A DNA stretch of 64,000 bases from Acidobacteriota bacterium (GCA_003223215.1 QHYH01000099.1:1-64000), one strand, 5' to 3'; shown: positions 27,670-37,202, numbered from the stretch's first letter. Made by a program: numbers and translations. The notes: generated by a model not told the origin, from the sequence alone.

Positions 27670-27849
27670 CCCACGCCTAGCCCATGTTCCGTTATGGCTA
27701 GCCGGAAGCGGGGACGCGCTAAAGAGCGCCCCAAAACACCGCAAGAAGAGCACCCGAGGGTGCAGGCCGTAACCTAGGGTACCTTCAAGGTGGAATCCGC
27801 GCTTTTGCTGCTAGCCTTCGCGAAGTAAATCAAGGTATCTTGTGCACAC

Positions 27850-30795
27850 GTGGCCACCCCAGCGACACAACTCGATACTTCCGCCGTGCGCGAGCGCGTG
27901 TTCGAGGTGATCCGCACACTGCTCAACGAGCTCGGCAGCCGAGGCGCGCTGCCGATGCTGCATCTTTCCTCGCAACTGGACCGCGAGCTGGGCCTTGGCA
28001 GCTTGGAGCGCGTGGAATTGCTGACGCGATTGGAGTACGCGTTTGGTCTGCGCTTGCCGGACCGCCTCGCCTCGGAAGCGAACACGCCGGGAGATTTGGT
28101 GCGGGCGATTCTTGCGGTGCCGGAAGCAACCGAATGGGTCGAGGAGCCGGCCTCCGCGTTGCGGGTTGCGGCGACAACCCAGAAGCTTCACCGTGACTCG
28201 ATCGGCGCGGACGTGTTTGCCGCCGAGACGCTTCTCGACGTGCTTCGCTACCGCGCCACGCACAACGGCGAGCAAACGCATCTGCTGGTTAGCGAGGATG
28301 GTCCGGACGGAGAGAAAGAACTCACGCTGACCTTCTCCGAGTTGTATGCCGCGGCCGAACGGTTTGCCGAAGAACTGGCGCGGCGAGGAGTGCCGGCAGG
28401 AGGCCGCGTGGCGCTGATGCTGCCGACTTCGCGCGCATTCTTCGTTTCCTACGCGGGAATTCTTCTGGCCGGTGCGGTGCCGGTACCGATCTATCCGCCG
28501 TTTCGCGCGGACCGCATCGAGGAATACGCCGAACGGCAATCGGCGATTCTCAGCAACGCGGAAGTCTGTATGTTGCTGACGTTCCGACGGGGCGAAGCCG
28601 TGGCGAAGTTGCTGCGGCCGCGCGTGAGGTCGTTAGAGGAGGTTGCCGATGCGGAGAAGGTGATCGAAGCAGCCGACAAAGCTCCTCCGCCGGCCCCCGG
28701 AGCCCTCTCTCCTCAGCTTATGGGCAGACGCCTACGCAAGGGCGGCGACCTGGCGATGCTGCAGTACACTTCGGGTTCAACCGGAAACCCGAAAGGCGTG
28801 ATGCTGACGCACGCGAATCTGCTGGCCAATATCCGCGCGGTTGGCCGGGCCGTCGAGGCGGGTCCCGGCGACGTGGCGGTGACCTGGCTTCCGCTGTATC
28901 ACGACATGGGCCTGATCGGCGCATGGCTCACCCCGCTGCACTTTGGACTTCCCGTCGCGGTAATGTCGCCGCTCGCGTTCCTGACACGGCCGGAAAAATG
29001 GCTGCACGCGTTTCACAGACACCGCGGAACGGTTGCCGCCGCGCCCAACTTTGCTTATGAGCTTTGTGTACGGAAGATTGCCGACAAGGACATCCAAGGA
29101 CTGGACCTCAGCTCGTGGCGCGCAGCGCTCAATGGCGCGGAGCCGGTGAATCCGGAAACGCTCGAGCGTTTCGCCGAGCGATTCGCGAAATACGGATTCC
29201 GCCGCGAAGCGCAACTGCCTGTTTATGGATTGGCAGAGGCCACCCTGGGAGTCACCGTGCCGCCGCTCGGTCGCAGGCCGCGGATTGATCGGGTCAAACG
29301 CGAAGCGTTTACGCTCGAAGGACGCGCCGTGCCGGCCGCCACGGAAGAGGAAACGGCAATTTCGTTTGTTTCTTCGGGGAAGCCGCTGCCTGGGCACGAA
29401 GTGCGGATTGTCGACGGGAATGGCAACCCCGTGTCGGAGCGCATGGAAGGATTTTTGTGGTTTCGCGGTCCTTCCGCAACCAGCGGCTATTATCACAATC
29501 CAAAAGCAACCGAGGCGCTTCTGCCGCAGGGAGCCACGGCGAGCGACGGAGGATTCCCCTGGCTGAACTCGGGCGACCGCGCTTATCGCGCCGAAGAAGA
29601 GGTTTATGTTACCGGGCGCGTGAAGGACATCATTATCAAGGGCGGACGCAATTTGTATCCGCACGAAGTCGAGGATCTGGCGGCGCGCGCCGAGGGCATT
29701 CGCAAAGGCGGTGTGGTGGCGTTTGGATTGAGCGATGAAGGCAGCGGCACGGAAAAACTGGTGGTGGCGGCGGAAACGCGGGAACGCGACGCGGGTCGCC
29801 GCGCGGCGATAGCGGCGAGAGTCACCGAACTCGTGTCGCAAGGCCTGGGGCTGCCGCCGGATCGTGTGGAGCTGATTCCGGCGGGGAGCATTCCCAAAAC
29901 ATCAAGCGGCAAGTTGCGACGGGAAGAGACCAAGCAGCTTTATCTTGCGGGCACGCTTTCTCTAGCACGCCCTCCGGCGTGGGTGCAGATCTTGCGGCTA
30001 GGCGCGAAGAGCGGGCTCCGCAACTTCAGTCAAGAACTCCTCGCGGGATTAAAGCGCGGTCTCGAGATGCTGTATGGAGCGTATCTCCTCCTCGTATTTG
30101 CGCTTTGGATCGTGCCAACGTGGGCGCTTCTCCACCTCATCAAAGAGCCTCGCGCCGCAGGACGTTACACCTCTCGGGCGGTGAAGATCCTGCTCGCGCT
30201 GGCCGGCTGCAAGGTGCGCGTCATTGGCAAGGAAAACATGGAAGTGTCCGGCGCGAAAATCTTTGCCGCCAATCACGCGAGCTATTGCGACGTGCTGCCG
30301 CTCGTGGCCGGGCTCGGCGTGCAATACCGCTTCGTCGCCAAAAGCGAAGTCCGCGATATGCCCTTCATCGGCGCCTTTCTTGACCGCATGGGTCACTTGA
30401 GATTTGACCGCAGCGATCCCGAGTCGCGTTTGCGGGAGGTTCAGGAAGTGGAAGAGCTGCTTCGGAACGGCGAGTCGGTTTTCTTTTTTCCCGAGGGCAC
30501 ATTTACTTCGGAAGTCGGCGTGCGGCCGTTCCAGCTTGGCGCTTTCAAAGCAGCCGTGGCCACCGGCGCGCCCGTCGTTCCCATCTCGCTTGAGGGCACA
30601 CGGAAGATTCTGAGAGACGGCAGGCACTTACCGCGGCCCGGGAGCGTGAAGATTACCGTGCACCCACCGATCTATCCAAGGACGGCGAGAAACGAAGGAA
30701 GCGCGGGCGACTCCTCGGGTTGGCGAGAATTGATTCTCTTGCGCGACACGACGCGCGAGGTCATAGCGCGCGACTCGGGGGAGCAGCTTCTTTAG
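27850..30795 (+). CDS. ACP / acyl-AMP ligase / 1-acylglycerol-phosphate acyltransferase fusion
   Basis: 981 residues from GTG 27850, in three parts. Residues ~12-90: acyl carrier protein with the phosphopantetheine Ser (LGLGSLERVEL, Ser51). Residues ~115-715: fatty acyl-AMP ligase, with YTSGSTGNPKGVMLTHAN near 304 and the FAAL-type WLPLYHDMGLIG near 344, then SGDRAY and KTSSGKLRREE. Residues ~740-960: hydrophobic stretch YLLLVFALWIVPTWALLHL, then a PlsC domain with NHASYCD (HX4D) near 807 and FPEGTF near 880. A likely role is activating a free fatty acid, loading it on the attached ACP, and acylating a lysophospholipid at the membrane. E. coli Aas does similar work with the opposite domain order and no ACP. 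Confidence 0.88.
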   Translation: MATPATQLDTSAVRERVFEVIRTLLNELGSRGALPMLHLSSQLDRELGLGSLERVELLTRLEYAFGLRLPDRLASEANTPGDLVRAILAVPEATEWVEEPASALRVAATTQKLHRDSIGADVFAAETLLDVLRYRATHNGEQTHLLVSEDGPDGEKELTLTFSELYAAAERFAEELARRGVPAGGRVALMLPTSRAFFVSYAGILLAGAVPVPIYPPFRADRIEEYAERQSAILSNAEVCMLLTFRRGEAVAKLLRPRVRSLEEVADAEKVIEAADKAPPPAPGALSPQLMGRRLRKGGDLAMLQYTSGSTGNPKGVMLTHANLLANIRAVGRAVEAGPGDVAVTWLPLYHDMGLIGAWLTPLHFGLPVAVMSPLAFLTRPEKWLHAFHRHRGTVAAAPNFAYELCVRKIADKDIQGLDLSSWRAALNGAEPVNPETLERFAERFAKYGFRREAQLPVYGLAEATLGVTVPPLGRRPRIDRVKREAFTLEGRAVPAATEEETAISFVSSGKPLPGHEVRIVDGNGNPVSERMEGFLWFRGPSATSGYYHNPKATEALLPQGATASDGGFPWLNSGDRAYRAEEEVYVTGRVKDIIIKGGRNLYPHEVEDLAARAEGIRKGGVVAFGLSDEGSGTEKLVVAAETRERDAGRRAAIAARVTELVSQGLGLPPDRVELIPAGSIPKTSSGKLRREETKQLYLAGTLSLARPPAWVQILRLGAKSGLRNFSQELLAGLKRGLEMLYGAYLLLVFALWIVPTWALLHLIKEPRAAGRYTSRAVKILLALAGCKVRVIGKENMEVSGAKIFAANHASYCDVLPLVAGLGVQYRFVAKSEVRDMPFIGAFLDRMGHLRFDRSDPESRLREVQEVEELLRNGESVFFFPEGTFTSEVGVRPFQLGAFKAAVATGAPVVPISLEGTRKILRDGRHLPRPGSVKITVHPPIYPRTARNEGSAGDSSGWRELILLRDTTREVIARDSGEQLL

Positions 30796-31152
30796 AAGGA
30801 TCTTCATCGACAGGCGCCGTTGCTCTTACTTGTTGTTGGCTCTCCCTGTGTTTCGATTTCTTTTTCGCGTAACGAATTGTAGAAAGACCGTTCGTTTGAA
30901 CGGCATAGCTAAGCCATCCCTTCCCGTTGCGCCTTCCATTTGTTGTAGATGTCTGACGATTCTTGTCACAGCACTTCAAGAGAAAAATTTGGAGAGACTT
31001 ACAACGAAGAGGCGATTGCCCGCATCTCTATGGACAAAACAAATCGAGGAATGCGGAGCGCTGCCCTCCCTGCCTGAGGCAGCCCGCGAAGAGCGCGGCC
31101 GCGCCTACCGCGTGCGAGCCTGCGCAAAAAGTTAAATCCAAATGGAGGCATT
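30796..31152. other. Intergenic stretch with the leader of the barrel gene
   Basis: About 357 bases. The end holds the ribosome-binding site of the next gene (TGGAGG, 31143-31148). No gene, terminator with a clear T-run or other structure was recognised. Confidence 0.5.
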
Positions 31153-31716
31153 ATGAAGTTGAAGCTATGGGTGTCTTGTCTCGCTGTCGTTTCGCTCGTC
31201 GCCGTTTCGGCTTCCGCGCAAGAAAGCGCGCCGAAGGTGGATGTTTTTGCGGGGTATTCTTACTTGCAGGCAAACCCCGTAGTGACCGGTGTCGACAGCT
31301 TTCACCTGCACGGTGGCAACGCTTCGGCGGCCTACAACATTACCAGCTGGCTGAGCGGCGTTGCCGATTTCGGCGGCTACACGAACGGAAACATTCTAAA
31401 CACGCACACGAGCGGCACGTTTTCAACCTACCTCTTTGGGCCGCGGGTATCCTACCGCCATTATTCGAGGATCACGCTGTTCGGGCAGGTGCTCTTCGGC
31501 GTGGCGCACGCCAATGCTGCGGCGTTCGGGACCGCCAACACGCAGAACGCTTTTGCCATGACCGCAGGCGGCGGCGTGGATTACAAGCTGCTCGACCACT
31601 TCTCGGTCCGTCCGTTTCAAGCGGAGTATTTGATGACGCGATTCGGGGAAGGCACGCTCGGCACGCGAACACAGAACAACCTGCGCGTATCGACCGGGTT
31701 CCTTTTCCGATTTTAA
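31153..31716 (+). CDS. Outer-membrane beta-barrel protein
   Basis: 187 residues from ATG 31153, with GGAGG at good spacing. A signal peptide (LWVSCLAVVSLVAVSASAQE) is followed by alternating amphipathic strands (VDVFAGYSYLQANP, ASAAYNITSWLSGVADFGGY, YLFGPRVSYRHYSRITLFGQ) and a C-terminal strand ending in aromatic Phe (STGFLFRF), the signal for outer-membrane assembly. It belongs to the OmpA-like/OMP_b-brl type with about eight strands, lacking a peptidoglycan-binding domain. The specific function is unknown. Confidence 0.85.
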   Translation: MKLKLWVSCLAVVSLVAVSASAQESAPKVDVFAGYSYLQANPVVTGVDSFHLHGGNASAAYNITSWLSGVADFGGYTNGNILNTHTSGTFSTYLFGPRVSYRHYSRITLFGQVLFGVAHANAAAFGTANTQNAFAMTAGGGVDYKLLDHFSVRPFQAEYLMTRFGEGTLGTRTQNNLRVSTGFLFRF

Positions 31717-32049
31717 CGGGAAGGGAGAAGCTTATCTCCTCGAGTCGCAGGATGGCATGGCAAAGTTCCGCGCCTGGAGGGGCCGAGGCCCGGTTAAATG
31801 CAGAGCTTGTCGGAGCTAAGCTCCGACCCTTCACGCAACGAATTTCTGGCTCGAGGAAGCCAGCAAGAATCGGTTGCCGGGTGTTAGGCAGAGGGGCCGT
31901 GAAGTCAGCTGGAAGCGGCCCCTGCACCTTTCTCGCGCGCCTCGGAGCAAGTTTGCGATGCTCCGGTTGGATTCGAGAGATCCTCGCTAGCCCCTGCTTG
32001 CCGAGAGGCAGGCTCGGATGACGGTGAAATACGATCCTTTCAGCAAATG
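31717..32049. other. Intergenic stretch between convergent genes, with one hairpin
   Basis: About 333 bases between convergent genes. GTCGGAGC (31809-31816) pairs perfectly with GCTCCGAC (31820-31827) around TAA; no T-run follows. It could help end transcription from either side. No gene was seen. Confidence 0.45.
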
Positions 32050-32838
32050 CTAATGTGCCATGGTGTAAATGACCGTGATGTGCGTGTCGATTTCTACCGG
32101 CTGGCCATTGAGAATCGTGGGCCGGTAGCGCCATTGCCGCACGGCTTCGAGCGCCGATTGGAAGAACATGGGATCGCCTCCGACCACTTCGAGGGACTGC
32201 ATCGAGCCGTCGGTTGCAATCCGGGCATGCAGTTCTACACGCCCTTCCTTGTGCATCTGTTTCGGCAAAACCGGATAGAGGGGGTCAACGCGGTAAATCA
32301 GCATGGCCGGGTCGAGGTGCGTCATACGCACGACCGTTGGACGGGCGACGTGCTGCTCGGCCGGCGGCGGTGGCACAGCGGCCCGTGCATCCTGAATCGG
32401 GATCAATCCTACCGGAGCCCCTGGAATGCCTGGACCCCCACCTTGCGGTAGGTCATCAGGCCCTTCGTCTGATGGGCCTGGGTCGTGCGTCACGATGGTG
32501 CGGGGAATGACAGGTCGTAGATAAAACCGAGAAGCGGTCGGCAACCGGCGGTGAGGATGCTGAACGCCGGGATCGCGCGATGAGCCCGTATAGGGAGAGT
32601 ACGGAGGAACAGGGGTCGATACAGCGAGGGCAAGATGCTCTGTCTTGCCGAACAAGGGAAGGAGAACCAGCGCGGCAAGGACGGAGGCTTGGATCAAAAT
32701 CGAAAGAACGAGAGCGCGGCGGCGCATCCGGCGTTCGCGACGGCGTTGCTCAGGATTGCCTTCGACCAGACATACGCCTAGAGACCCGAGACTTCCTTCA
32801 AGGATTTCTTCAGATACGTTTCGAGAATCGAGCGGCAT
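32050..32838 (-). CDS. TonB-like energy transducer
   Basis: 262 residues from ATG 32838, with GGAGG six bases upstream; GTG 32841 is one codon earlier. A cytoplasmic basic N-terminus leads to one membrane helix (ALVLSILIQASVLAALVLLP), then a Pro-rich linker (PVPPYSPYTG, AVPPPPAEQ) and a TonB C-terminal domain (IYRVDPLYPVLPKQMHKEGR, VELHARIATDGSM, ALEAVRQWRYRPTILNGQPV). It spans the periplasm to pass proton-motive energy to outer-membrane receptors or acts as a related structural protein. The receptor partner is not nearby. Confidence 0.9.
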   Translation of the reverse strand: MPLDSRNVSEEILEGSLGSLGVCLVEGNPEQRRRERRMRRRALVLSILIQASVLAALVLLPLFGKTEHLALAVSTPVPPYSPYTGSSRDPGVQHPHRRLPTASRFYLRPVIPRTIVTHDPGPSDEGPDDLPQGGGPGIPGAPVGLIPIQDARAAVPPPPAEQHVARPTVVRMTHLDPAMLIYRVDPLYPVLPKQMHKEGRVELHARIATDGSMQSLEVVGGDPMFFQSALEAVRQWRYRPTILNGQPVEIDTHITVIYTMAH

Positions 32839-33420
32839 CACGCACCTCCACAGTTTCTCCTGCGAGGTTCCGCCGGTCCCTTAGCGGGGGCTCAAAAAAG
32901 ATTCTTGGTTCGTTCCAGGGGCGCCCTCGCGTCCTGAAATTCGCAAGTCTTTTGAGCACCATTTTGCAGACACAAGCAAAGGGGAACCCGAGAGATGTTG
33001 CGACGCCAGTCCCCCGGGGGGTTGCTCTGGTCCTCCAGGAGACCGGCGCCGCGCTCGCAGGGATGTGAGGTTCCGCGGTCCCTCGGTAGCGTTGGACACC
33101 GCGCGGCCTGACAAGTTCCCGCGAGAAAGGGTTTCAAATTTGTAATCCGTAATAAGTCGAACGAAGGGCGGCGCGTGTTCCAGAAGCCGCCCCGCCGCCG
33201 GACTGCCGAACAACGCAAAAGAGGCACGACCGACAAGACCCTGATCTACGAGCAGGTTTTAGCGAGATGGGGGGACGAAGGGCAGGCGAAGGCCATTGCC
33301 TCGGCGCCGGCGACTGCGCCTTATTTTTTTGGATTGAACGAGATACAGAAAACTGTACCCGCATTACTGCTTTGTGCATCTTATGGTTTGAGGACGTGGA
33401 TCGGGAGGAGGCTGACTCCC
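32839..33420. other. Intergenic stretch between divergent genes
   Basis: About 580 bases between the TonB gene (minus) and the zinc-ribbon gene (plus). It should contain both promoters. The frame of the downstream gene is open back to 33175, but the translation there (PPRRRTAEQRKRG) lacks a clear start signal. Nothing else recognised. Confidence 0.4.
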
Positions 33421-33735
33421 ATGGACAGGCGTAATGCAGAAACGATTGGCGTACGCCGCACCGGGTGGGCTGCTCTGGACCGCGATCCGCAGCAAGACAA
33501 GGTGGAATTCATCTGTCCGCACTGCGGCGCGCGTGACCAGAAGAATGCCCGGCGCGAGCGGACGTTGTACCATTTCACGGACGGTTTTTTGCAGGACCTG
33601 CAAGGTGAAGTGACCGTTTGCCATTCCTGCAAGAAGTCGCTGCGCGTGGTTCCCATCGTGATGGTGCACGATCAAGAAGAGGCGCGAAGGTTCGCGGCCG
33701 TTTTTTCCGACGAGCACCTGGTCACGGCGAACTGA
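33421..33735 (+). CDS. Small putative zinc-ribbon protein
   Basis: 104 residues from ATG 33421, with GGAGGAGG about 11 bases upstream. Two Cys pairs, FICPHCGARDQ and VCHSCKKS, separated by ~35 residues, suggest a zinc ribbon. The rest (TLYHFTDGFLQDLQGEV, VVPIVMVHDQEEARRFA) is mixed alpha/beta. It may bind nucleic acid or protein; no family is recognised. A strong terminator follows at 33760. Confidence 0.65.
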   Translation: MDRRNAETIGVRRTGWAALDRDPQQDKVEFICPHCGARDQKNARRERTLYHFTDGFLQDLQGEVTVCHSCKKSLRVVPIVMVHDQEEARRFAAVFSDEHLVTAN

Positions 33736-33759
33736 GCATTTTACAAGTTGAACAGGGAT

Positions 33760-33795
33760 GCGGGGCGCGAGGATTCGCGCCCCGCTGCTCTTTTT
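33760..33795 (+). terminator. Rho-independent terminator of the zinc-ribbon gene
   Basis: GCGGGGCGCGA (33760-33770) and TCGCGCCCCGC (33775-33785) form a perfect 11-bp GC-rich stem with loop GGAT, followed by TGCTCTTTTT. Confidence 0.9.
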
Positions 33796-33800
33796 AGCTT

Positions 33801-33834
33801 GAAAGAAAGAGGCGCCCCCAAGTGAGGGAGCGCC
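33801..33834 (-). terminator. Rho-independent terminator of the minus-strand gene at 33854
   Basis: On the minus strand GGCGCTCCC (33834-33826) pairs with GGGGGCGCC (33819-33811), with one G-U pair, and TCTTTCTTTC follows. It stands back to back with the plus-strand terminator, insulating the two convergent genes. Confidence 0.75.
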
Positions 33835-33853
33835 CCTTAGAGACACTTAACGC

Positions 33854-34180
33854 TTAGTGGCGGTCGTGATCGTGATCGTCCCAGTCGCGGTCATTGTGCC
33901 AGCGGTGGCCGTCTTCATCCCACCAACGGTGGTTCAAGTTCCAGCAGCTTTCGCGCGCTTCACGTAGTTCATGCCGGGCATGGTCCGCTTGCCGGCTGTT
34001 CCCGCCATGATGCTCGATGGCTTCGTGGAGCTTATGATCTGCCTTGCTGATTCGCTTTTGACAATGATTGTCATCGGCGTAAGCTCGCGGCGTCGCCGCG
34101 AATCCTAGCAGGCCAACCAGCGCTGCGGCGGCAAGCACCGAGCGTCCCAGAAACTTCTTCTCTCCCGTGTACTTGAACAT
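33854..34180 (-). CDS. Small exported Asp/His/Trp-rich protein
   Basis: 108 residues from ATG 34180 (GAGGATGGAG upstream). A signal peptide (SVLAAAALVGLLGFAATPRAYA) precedes a charged helix (KADHKLHEAIEHHGGNSRQA) and a tail dense in Asp, His and Trp (HRWWDEDGHRWHNDRDW, ending HDHDRH). The tail could bind metal ions in the periplasm; this is an inference from composition. No family is recognised. It has its own terminator. Confidence 0.75.
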   Translation of the reverse strand: MFKYTGEKKFLGRSVLAAAALVGLLGFAATPRAYADDNHCQKRISKADHKLHEAIEHHGGNSRQADHARHELREARESCWNLNHRWWDEDGHRWHNDRDWDDHDHDRH

Positions 34181-34319
34181 GGATTCTCCATCCTCTTAGT
34201 ACCCCGACTGGGATGGGGGCGTTTGGTCCCTGCCTATTAAACACGGTCGAAGGGAGAATGTAGCGGAGCCAGAAACCGACGTGCAAAACCATGACAGACT
34301 TGGGGGTCTTCGCCGCGCA

Positions 34320-35195
34320 TCAATAGGCTTGCAAGAACGAATCAACGTTCATGTGGTATTTTTCGAGGCCGGCGCGCACGCGGTCGAAAGCTTCGTCCAC
34401 GGTGTCTGCAAATTGCAGCAGGTTGTATTCGCTTTCATCGATGGTGCCCCAACGCACCATGGCCTTCCAATTCAGTACCTCATCCCAATACCGGCGGCCA
34501 TAAATGAGGATCAAATTGCGCTTTGGCAATTTGCCGGTCTGCAACAACGTGAGCATTTCCCAGAGCTCGTCCATGGTGCCGAAGCCGCCGGGAAAAACAA
34601 TCAGCGCCTTGGCGATTTGCGCGAACCAGAGTTTGCGCATGAAGAAGTATTTGAAGTTGAAGCTCAGCTCCGGGCTGATGTAAGGATTGGCGAACTGCTC
34701 GTCCGGCAACTCGATGGAGAGTCCGATGGACTTGCCGCCGGCCTCATAGGCGCCGCGATTGGCCGCTTCCATGATGCCCGGGCCGCCGCCGGAGCAAACC
34801 ACGAAACGGCGCGGCTTGGGACCGAGCGTCAAAGCCCAGCTGGTCAGCTTGTGCGAGAGCTGGCGCGCCTCTTCGTAATAGCGGGACATTTCAAGCGAGC
34901 TTTTGGCGCTCCTGAGAGCCGAGCGGTGATGTTGCAACTCTTCTGCCGACATCTTGCTGGTTTTCAGGTGCTTCAGCCGCGTGTAGCGCGCCTGCGCGGT
35001 TTCGTGCGACTCGATGCGCGCCGAACCGAACATCACGATGGTGTCGCCAATGCCCTCGTTCTTGAGCTGCATGAGAGGATGGATGTACTCGGCGAGGATA
35101 CGTATCGGGCGCGCCGGCACGCTCTCGAGGAACTTCGGGTCCTCATGGCTGACCTTGGGCGCATGCTGGGGCTTCATTTTTTTGCCGTCGGGCAT
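34320..35195 (-). CDS. LOG-family Rossmann-fold protein
   Basis: 291 residues from ATG 35195 (TGGAGA eight bases upstream); the frame is open for 83 more codons without protein character. The core matches the TIGR00730/LOG family: TIVMFGSARIES, VVCSGGGPGIMEAANRGAYE, and the signature ALIVFPGGFGTMDELWEMLT. Plant and bacterial members release free cytokinins from nucleotide-5'-monophosphates or act as general nucleotide phosphoribohydrolases. The long N-terminal part (IHPLMQLKNEGI ... RSALRSAKSSLEMSRYYEEA) fits the larger subgroup, whose substrates are less clear. Confidence 0.85.
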   Translation of the reverse strand: MPDGKKMKPQHAPKVSHEDPKFLESVPARPIRILAEYIHPLMQLKNEGIGDTIVMFGSARIESHETAQARYTRLKHLKTSKMSAEELQHHRSALRSAKSSLEMSRYYEEARQLSHKLTSWALTLGPKPRRFVVCSGGGPGIMEAANRGAYEAGGKSIGLSIELPDEQFANPYISPELSFNFKYFFMRKLWFAQIAKALIVFPGGFGTMDELWEMLTLLQTGKLPKRNLILIYGRRYWDEVLNWKAMVRWGTIDESEYNLLQFADTVDEAFDRVRAGLEKYHMNVDSFLQAY

Positions 35196-35335
35196 GTCTC
35201 TATTCTCCAGAAAAGACGACCTTTGATTGTAGGAATTCCGGGCGGTGCGCGGCAACGTCTTCGCGCAATGTTGCGTCGAAAGGAGTACAGTCGTCAGGTA
35301 ATGACCTGACAGAGCCTCGGCGCGGGACGGATGGT

Positions 35336-36481
35336 ATGAACGCGATAAGACAACCGGGATGCCGGGCCGTATGGCTCCTCCTTGCGGCGCTGGGCACGGC
35401 AAGCACGCTACTCGGGCAAGCGCCCACGGGGCCGCTCCCGCCAAGGCCGGGTGTTCCGGTGCAGCAGGCGCCCAAGGGCCAGATCAAGGTTCAGGTGGCA
35501 ATGGTGACGACACCGGTGACCGTGCGGGACTCTCGCGGCGTCATGGTGCACGACCTGGACGCAAAGAATTTTCAGGTGACCGACAACGGCATGGCGCAGA
35601 AGATTTCGCATTTCGATCTGGGCGGAGATCCGCTGTCGCTCGTGATTCTTGTCGAAACCAGTTCGCGCGTCGAGCCGCTTATGCCCGAGATACGCAAGAC
35701 CGGGATTCTTTTCACCCAGACGGTTATGGGTCCGACGGGCGAAGCCGCGGTCGTGGGCTTCAACGATTCGGTGGACAAACTGCAGGATTTCACAACCAAT
35801 GCCGAAACCATCGAAAGCACGATTGCGAATTTAGGACCTGGAACCTCCAGCTTGAAGCTGTACGACGCCATGGCCGCAGGCGTCGAAATGCTATCGGACC
35901 GGCCGCAAGCGACTCGAGAGAAGCCCGGACGGCGGCGCGTGCTCTTGATTCTTTCTGAAGCCGTGGATGAGGGAAGCCAGAAAACGCTGGGAGAAGTCCT
36001 GCGGCAGGCGCAACTCGGGAATGTGACGGTTTACGGTGTGGGGCTTTCCACCACGCTCGCGGAGATGCGGTCGAAACCCAAACCTCCGCAAGGAACCGGT
36101 CTGCCGGTCGGCACGCTGCCGCCGCCGCCGGGAGTTCCCGATACGCCGACGCTCGAAGAGAACCGCGCGGGCGTCGACTTGACGGCCGCGGCCGTATGGA
36201 TTGTGCAGCACGTTCGCGGCGAGGTAGGGGGCAATCCCCTCGAAGTGGCGGCTGCGGCGACAGGAGGCGCGAGCCTGTCCACGTTCAAAGACCGCTCCAT
36301 TGAAAAGGCCATTGATGAAATTGGCGGGGAATTGCACTCGCAGTACACGCTCAGCTACACCCCGACCGATGCGGATCTGACCGGCTACCATGAGATCAAA
36401 GTGTCGGTGATTCGCAACGATGCGAAGAATCTGAAAATCCGCGCACGACCGGGATACTACCTGGCACCACCGGAAGGCTAA
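35336..36481 (+). CDS. Exported VWFA-domain protein of the acidobacterial type
   Basis: 381 residues from ATG 35336. A signal peptide (AVWLLLAALGTASTLLGQ) is followed by VQVAMVTTPVTVRDSRG and LDAKNFQVTDNGMAQKI, the opening of the 'VWFA-related Acidobacterial domain' family (TIGR03436). A von Willebrand A fold (LSLVILVETSS ... RRRVLLILSEAVDEGS) then follows, though its metal site is altered (VETSS where DxSxS is usual). The end (LHSQYTLSYTPTDADLTGYH, KIRARPGYYL) is also typical. The family is greatly expanded in this phylum; its role is unknown, presumably binding at the cell surface. Confidence 0.88.
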   Translation: MNAIRQPGCRAVWLLLAALGTASTLLGQAPTGPLPPRPGVPVQQAPKGQIKVQVAMVTTPVTVRDSRGVMVHDLDAKNFQVTDNGMAQKISHFDLGGDPLSLVILVETSSRVEPLMPEIRKTGILFTQTVMGPTGEAAVVGFNDSVDKLQDFTTNAETIESTIANLGPGTSSLKLYDAMAAGVEMLSDRPQATREKPGRRRVLLILSEAVDEGSQKTLGEVLRQAQLGNVTVYGVGLSTTLAEMRSKPKPPQGTGLPVGTLPPPPGVPDTPTLEENRAGVDLTAAAVWIVQHVRGEVGGNPLEVAAAATGGASLSTFKDRSIEKAIDEIGGELHSQYTLSYTPTDADLTGYHEIKVSVIRNDAKNLKIRARPGYYLAPPEG

Positions 36482-36830
36482 GACCGGCAGCGGCCTCCTT
36501 GTAGGATTCCGTCCCATGGCTAGCGATCCCCGGGCGGTAGCGAAGCACCCGATGGTCGTGGAACGATCTGGAGACCATCGAGAAGAGCGTCGCTCGAGGC
36601 CGCGGCGTTCCTGTTGGTTGATTTTTGGTGGGCCGCGCAACATAGTTTTCTTCGGCTAGTGTTCGACTGGCGGTTCATGCTCTGGCGGTTTCTCGCTTTC
36701 CTGCCCGGTGTGTCCTGGCCTTGATGGTGCTGTACCCGGAAGAACCTTGCTCCCGTGATTGTCGGACATTGGGCAGTGGACGTCATGGCTGCCGCCACGA
36801 CTCTGTCGTTCTGAAATGGCCACGGGAGAC
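36482..36830. other. Intergenic stretch, nothing recognised
   Basis: About 349 bases between two convergent genes. No hairpin with a T-run and no gene-like frame was found. Confidence 0.45.
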
Positions 36831-37202
36831 CTAGGCGATTTGCCTCCAGAAGGTGCCGTCGCGAGAGGTGAGGAGAGCGTCTTTGCGGGCATCCCAACGC
36901 AAAAAATGGGACGTGTGCATGTGCTCGGTGTGCGCAGCGCGGCTGGCCCAGACTTCGTGGAGCAGATAGCTGCCTGGCGGATCGACCGAACCGTGCAGGT
37001 CGAAACCGAGGCAGCCCTCCTCCTTTCGTGAAGGCCCGATCAGAGCGCGCAGTTCCGCCTCCAGCAGAAGTTCCTGGCCCTCGCGGGCGCGCAAAATGAC
37101 CATTCGAGTGACCGCGTCTTTTGGCAGTTTTCCGCCCGACGCCGATGTTTTGTGGGCTTTCGGTCGGGCCGGCCGCCGGGCCTTGGTTTTGCGCTTCACC
37201 AT
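36831..37202 (-). CDS. Antibiotic biosynthesis monooxygenase (ABM) domain protein
   Basis: 123 residues from ATG 37202. A basic, disordered-looking N-terminus (KRKTKARRPARPKAHK) precedes an ABM dimeric alpha-beta barrel: VTRMVILRAREGQELLLEAE, LRALIGPSRKEEGCLGFDLH and YLLHEVWASRAAHTEHMHTS. Such proteins include quinol and heme-degrading monooxygenases that need no cofactor, but most small members are uncharacterised. The ~28-residue basic extension is unusual and may bind nucleic acid or membrane. Confidence 0.85.
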   Translation of the reverse strand: MVKRKTKARRPARPKAHKTSASGGKLPKDAVTRMVILRAREGQELLLEAELRALIGPSRKEEGCLGFDLHGSVDPPGSYLLHEVWASRAAHTEHMHTSHFLRWDARKDALLTSRDGTFWRQIA

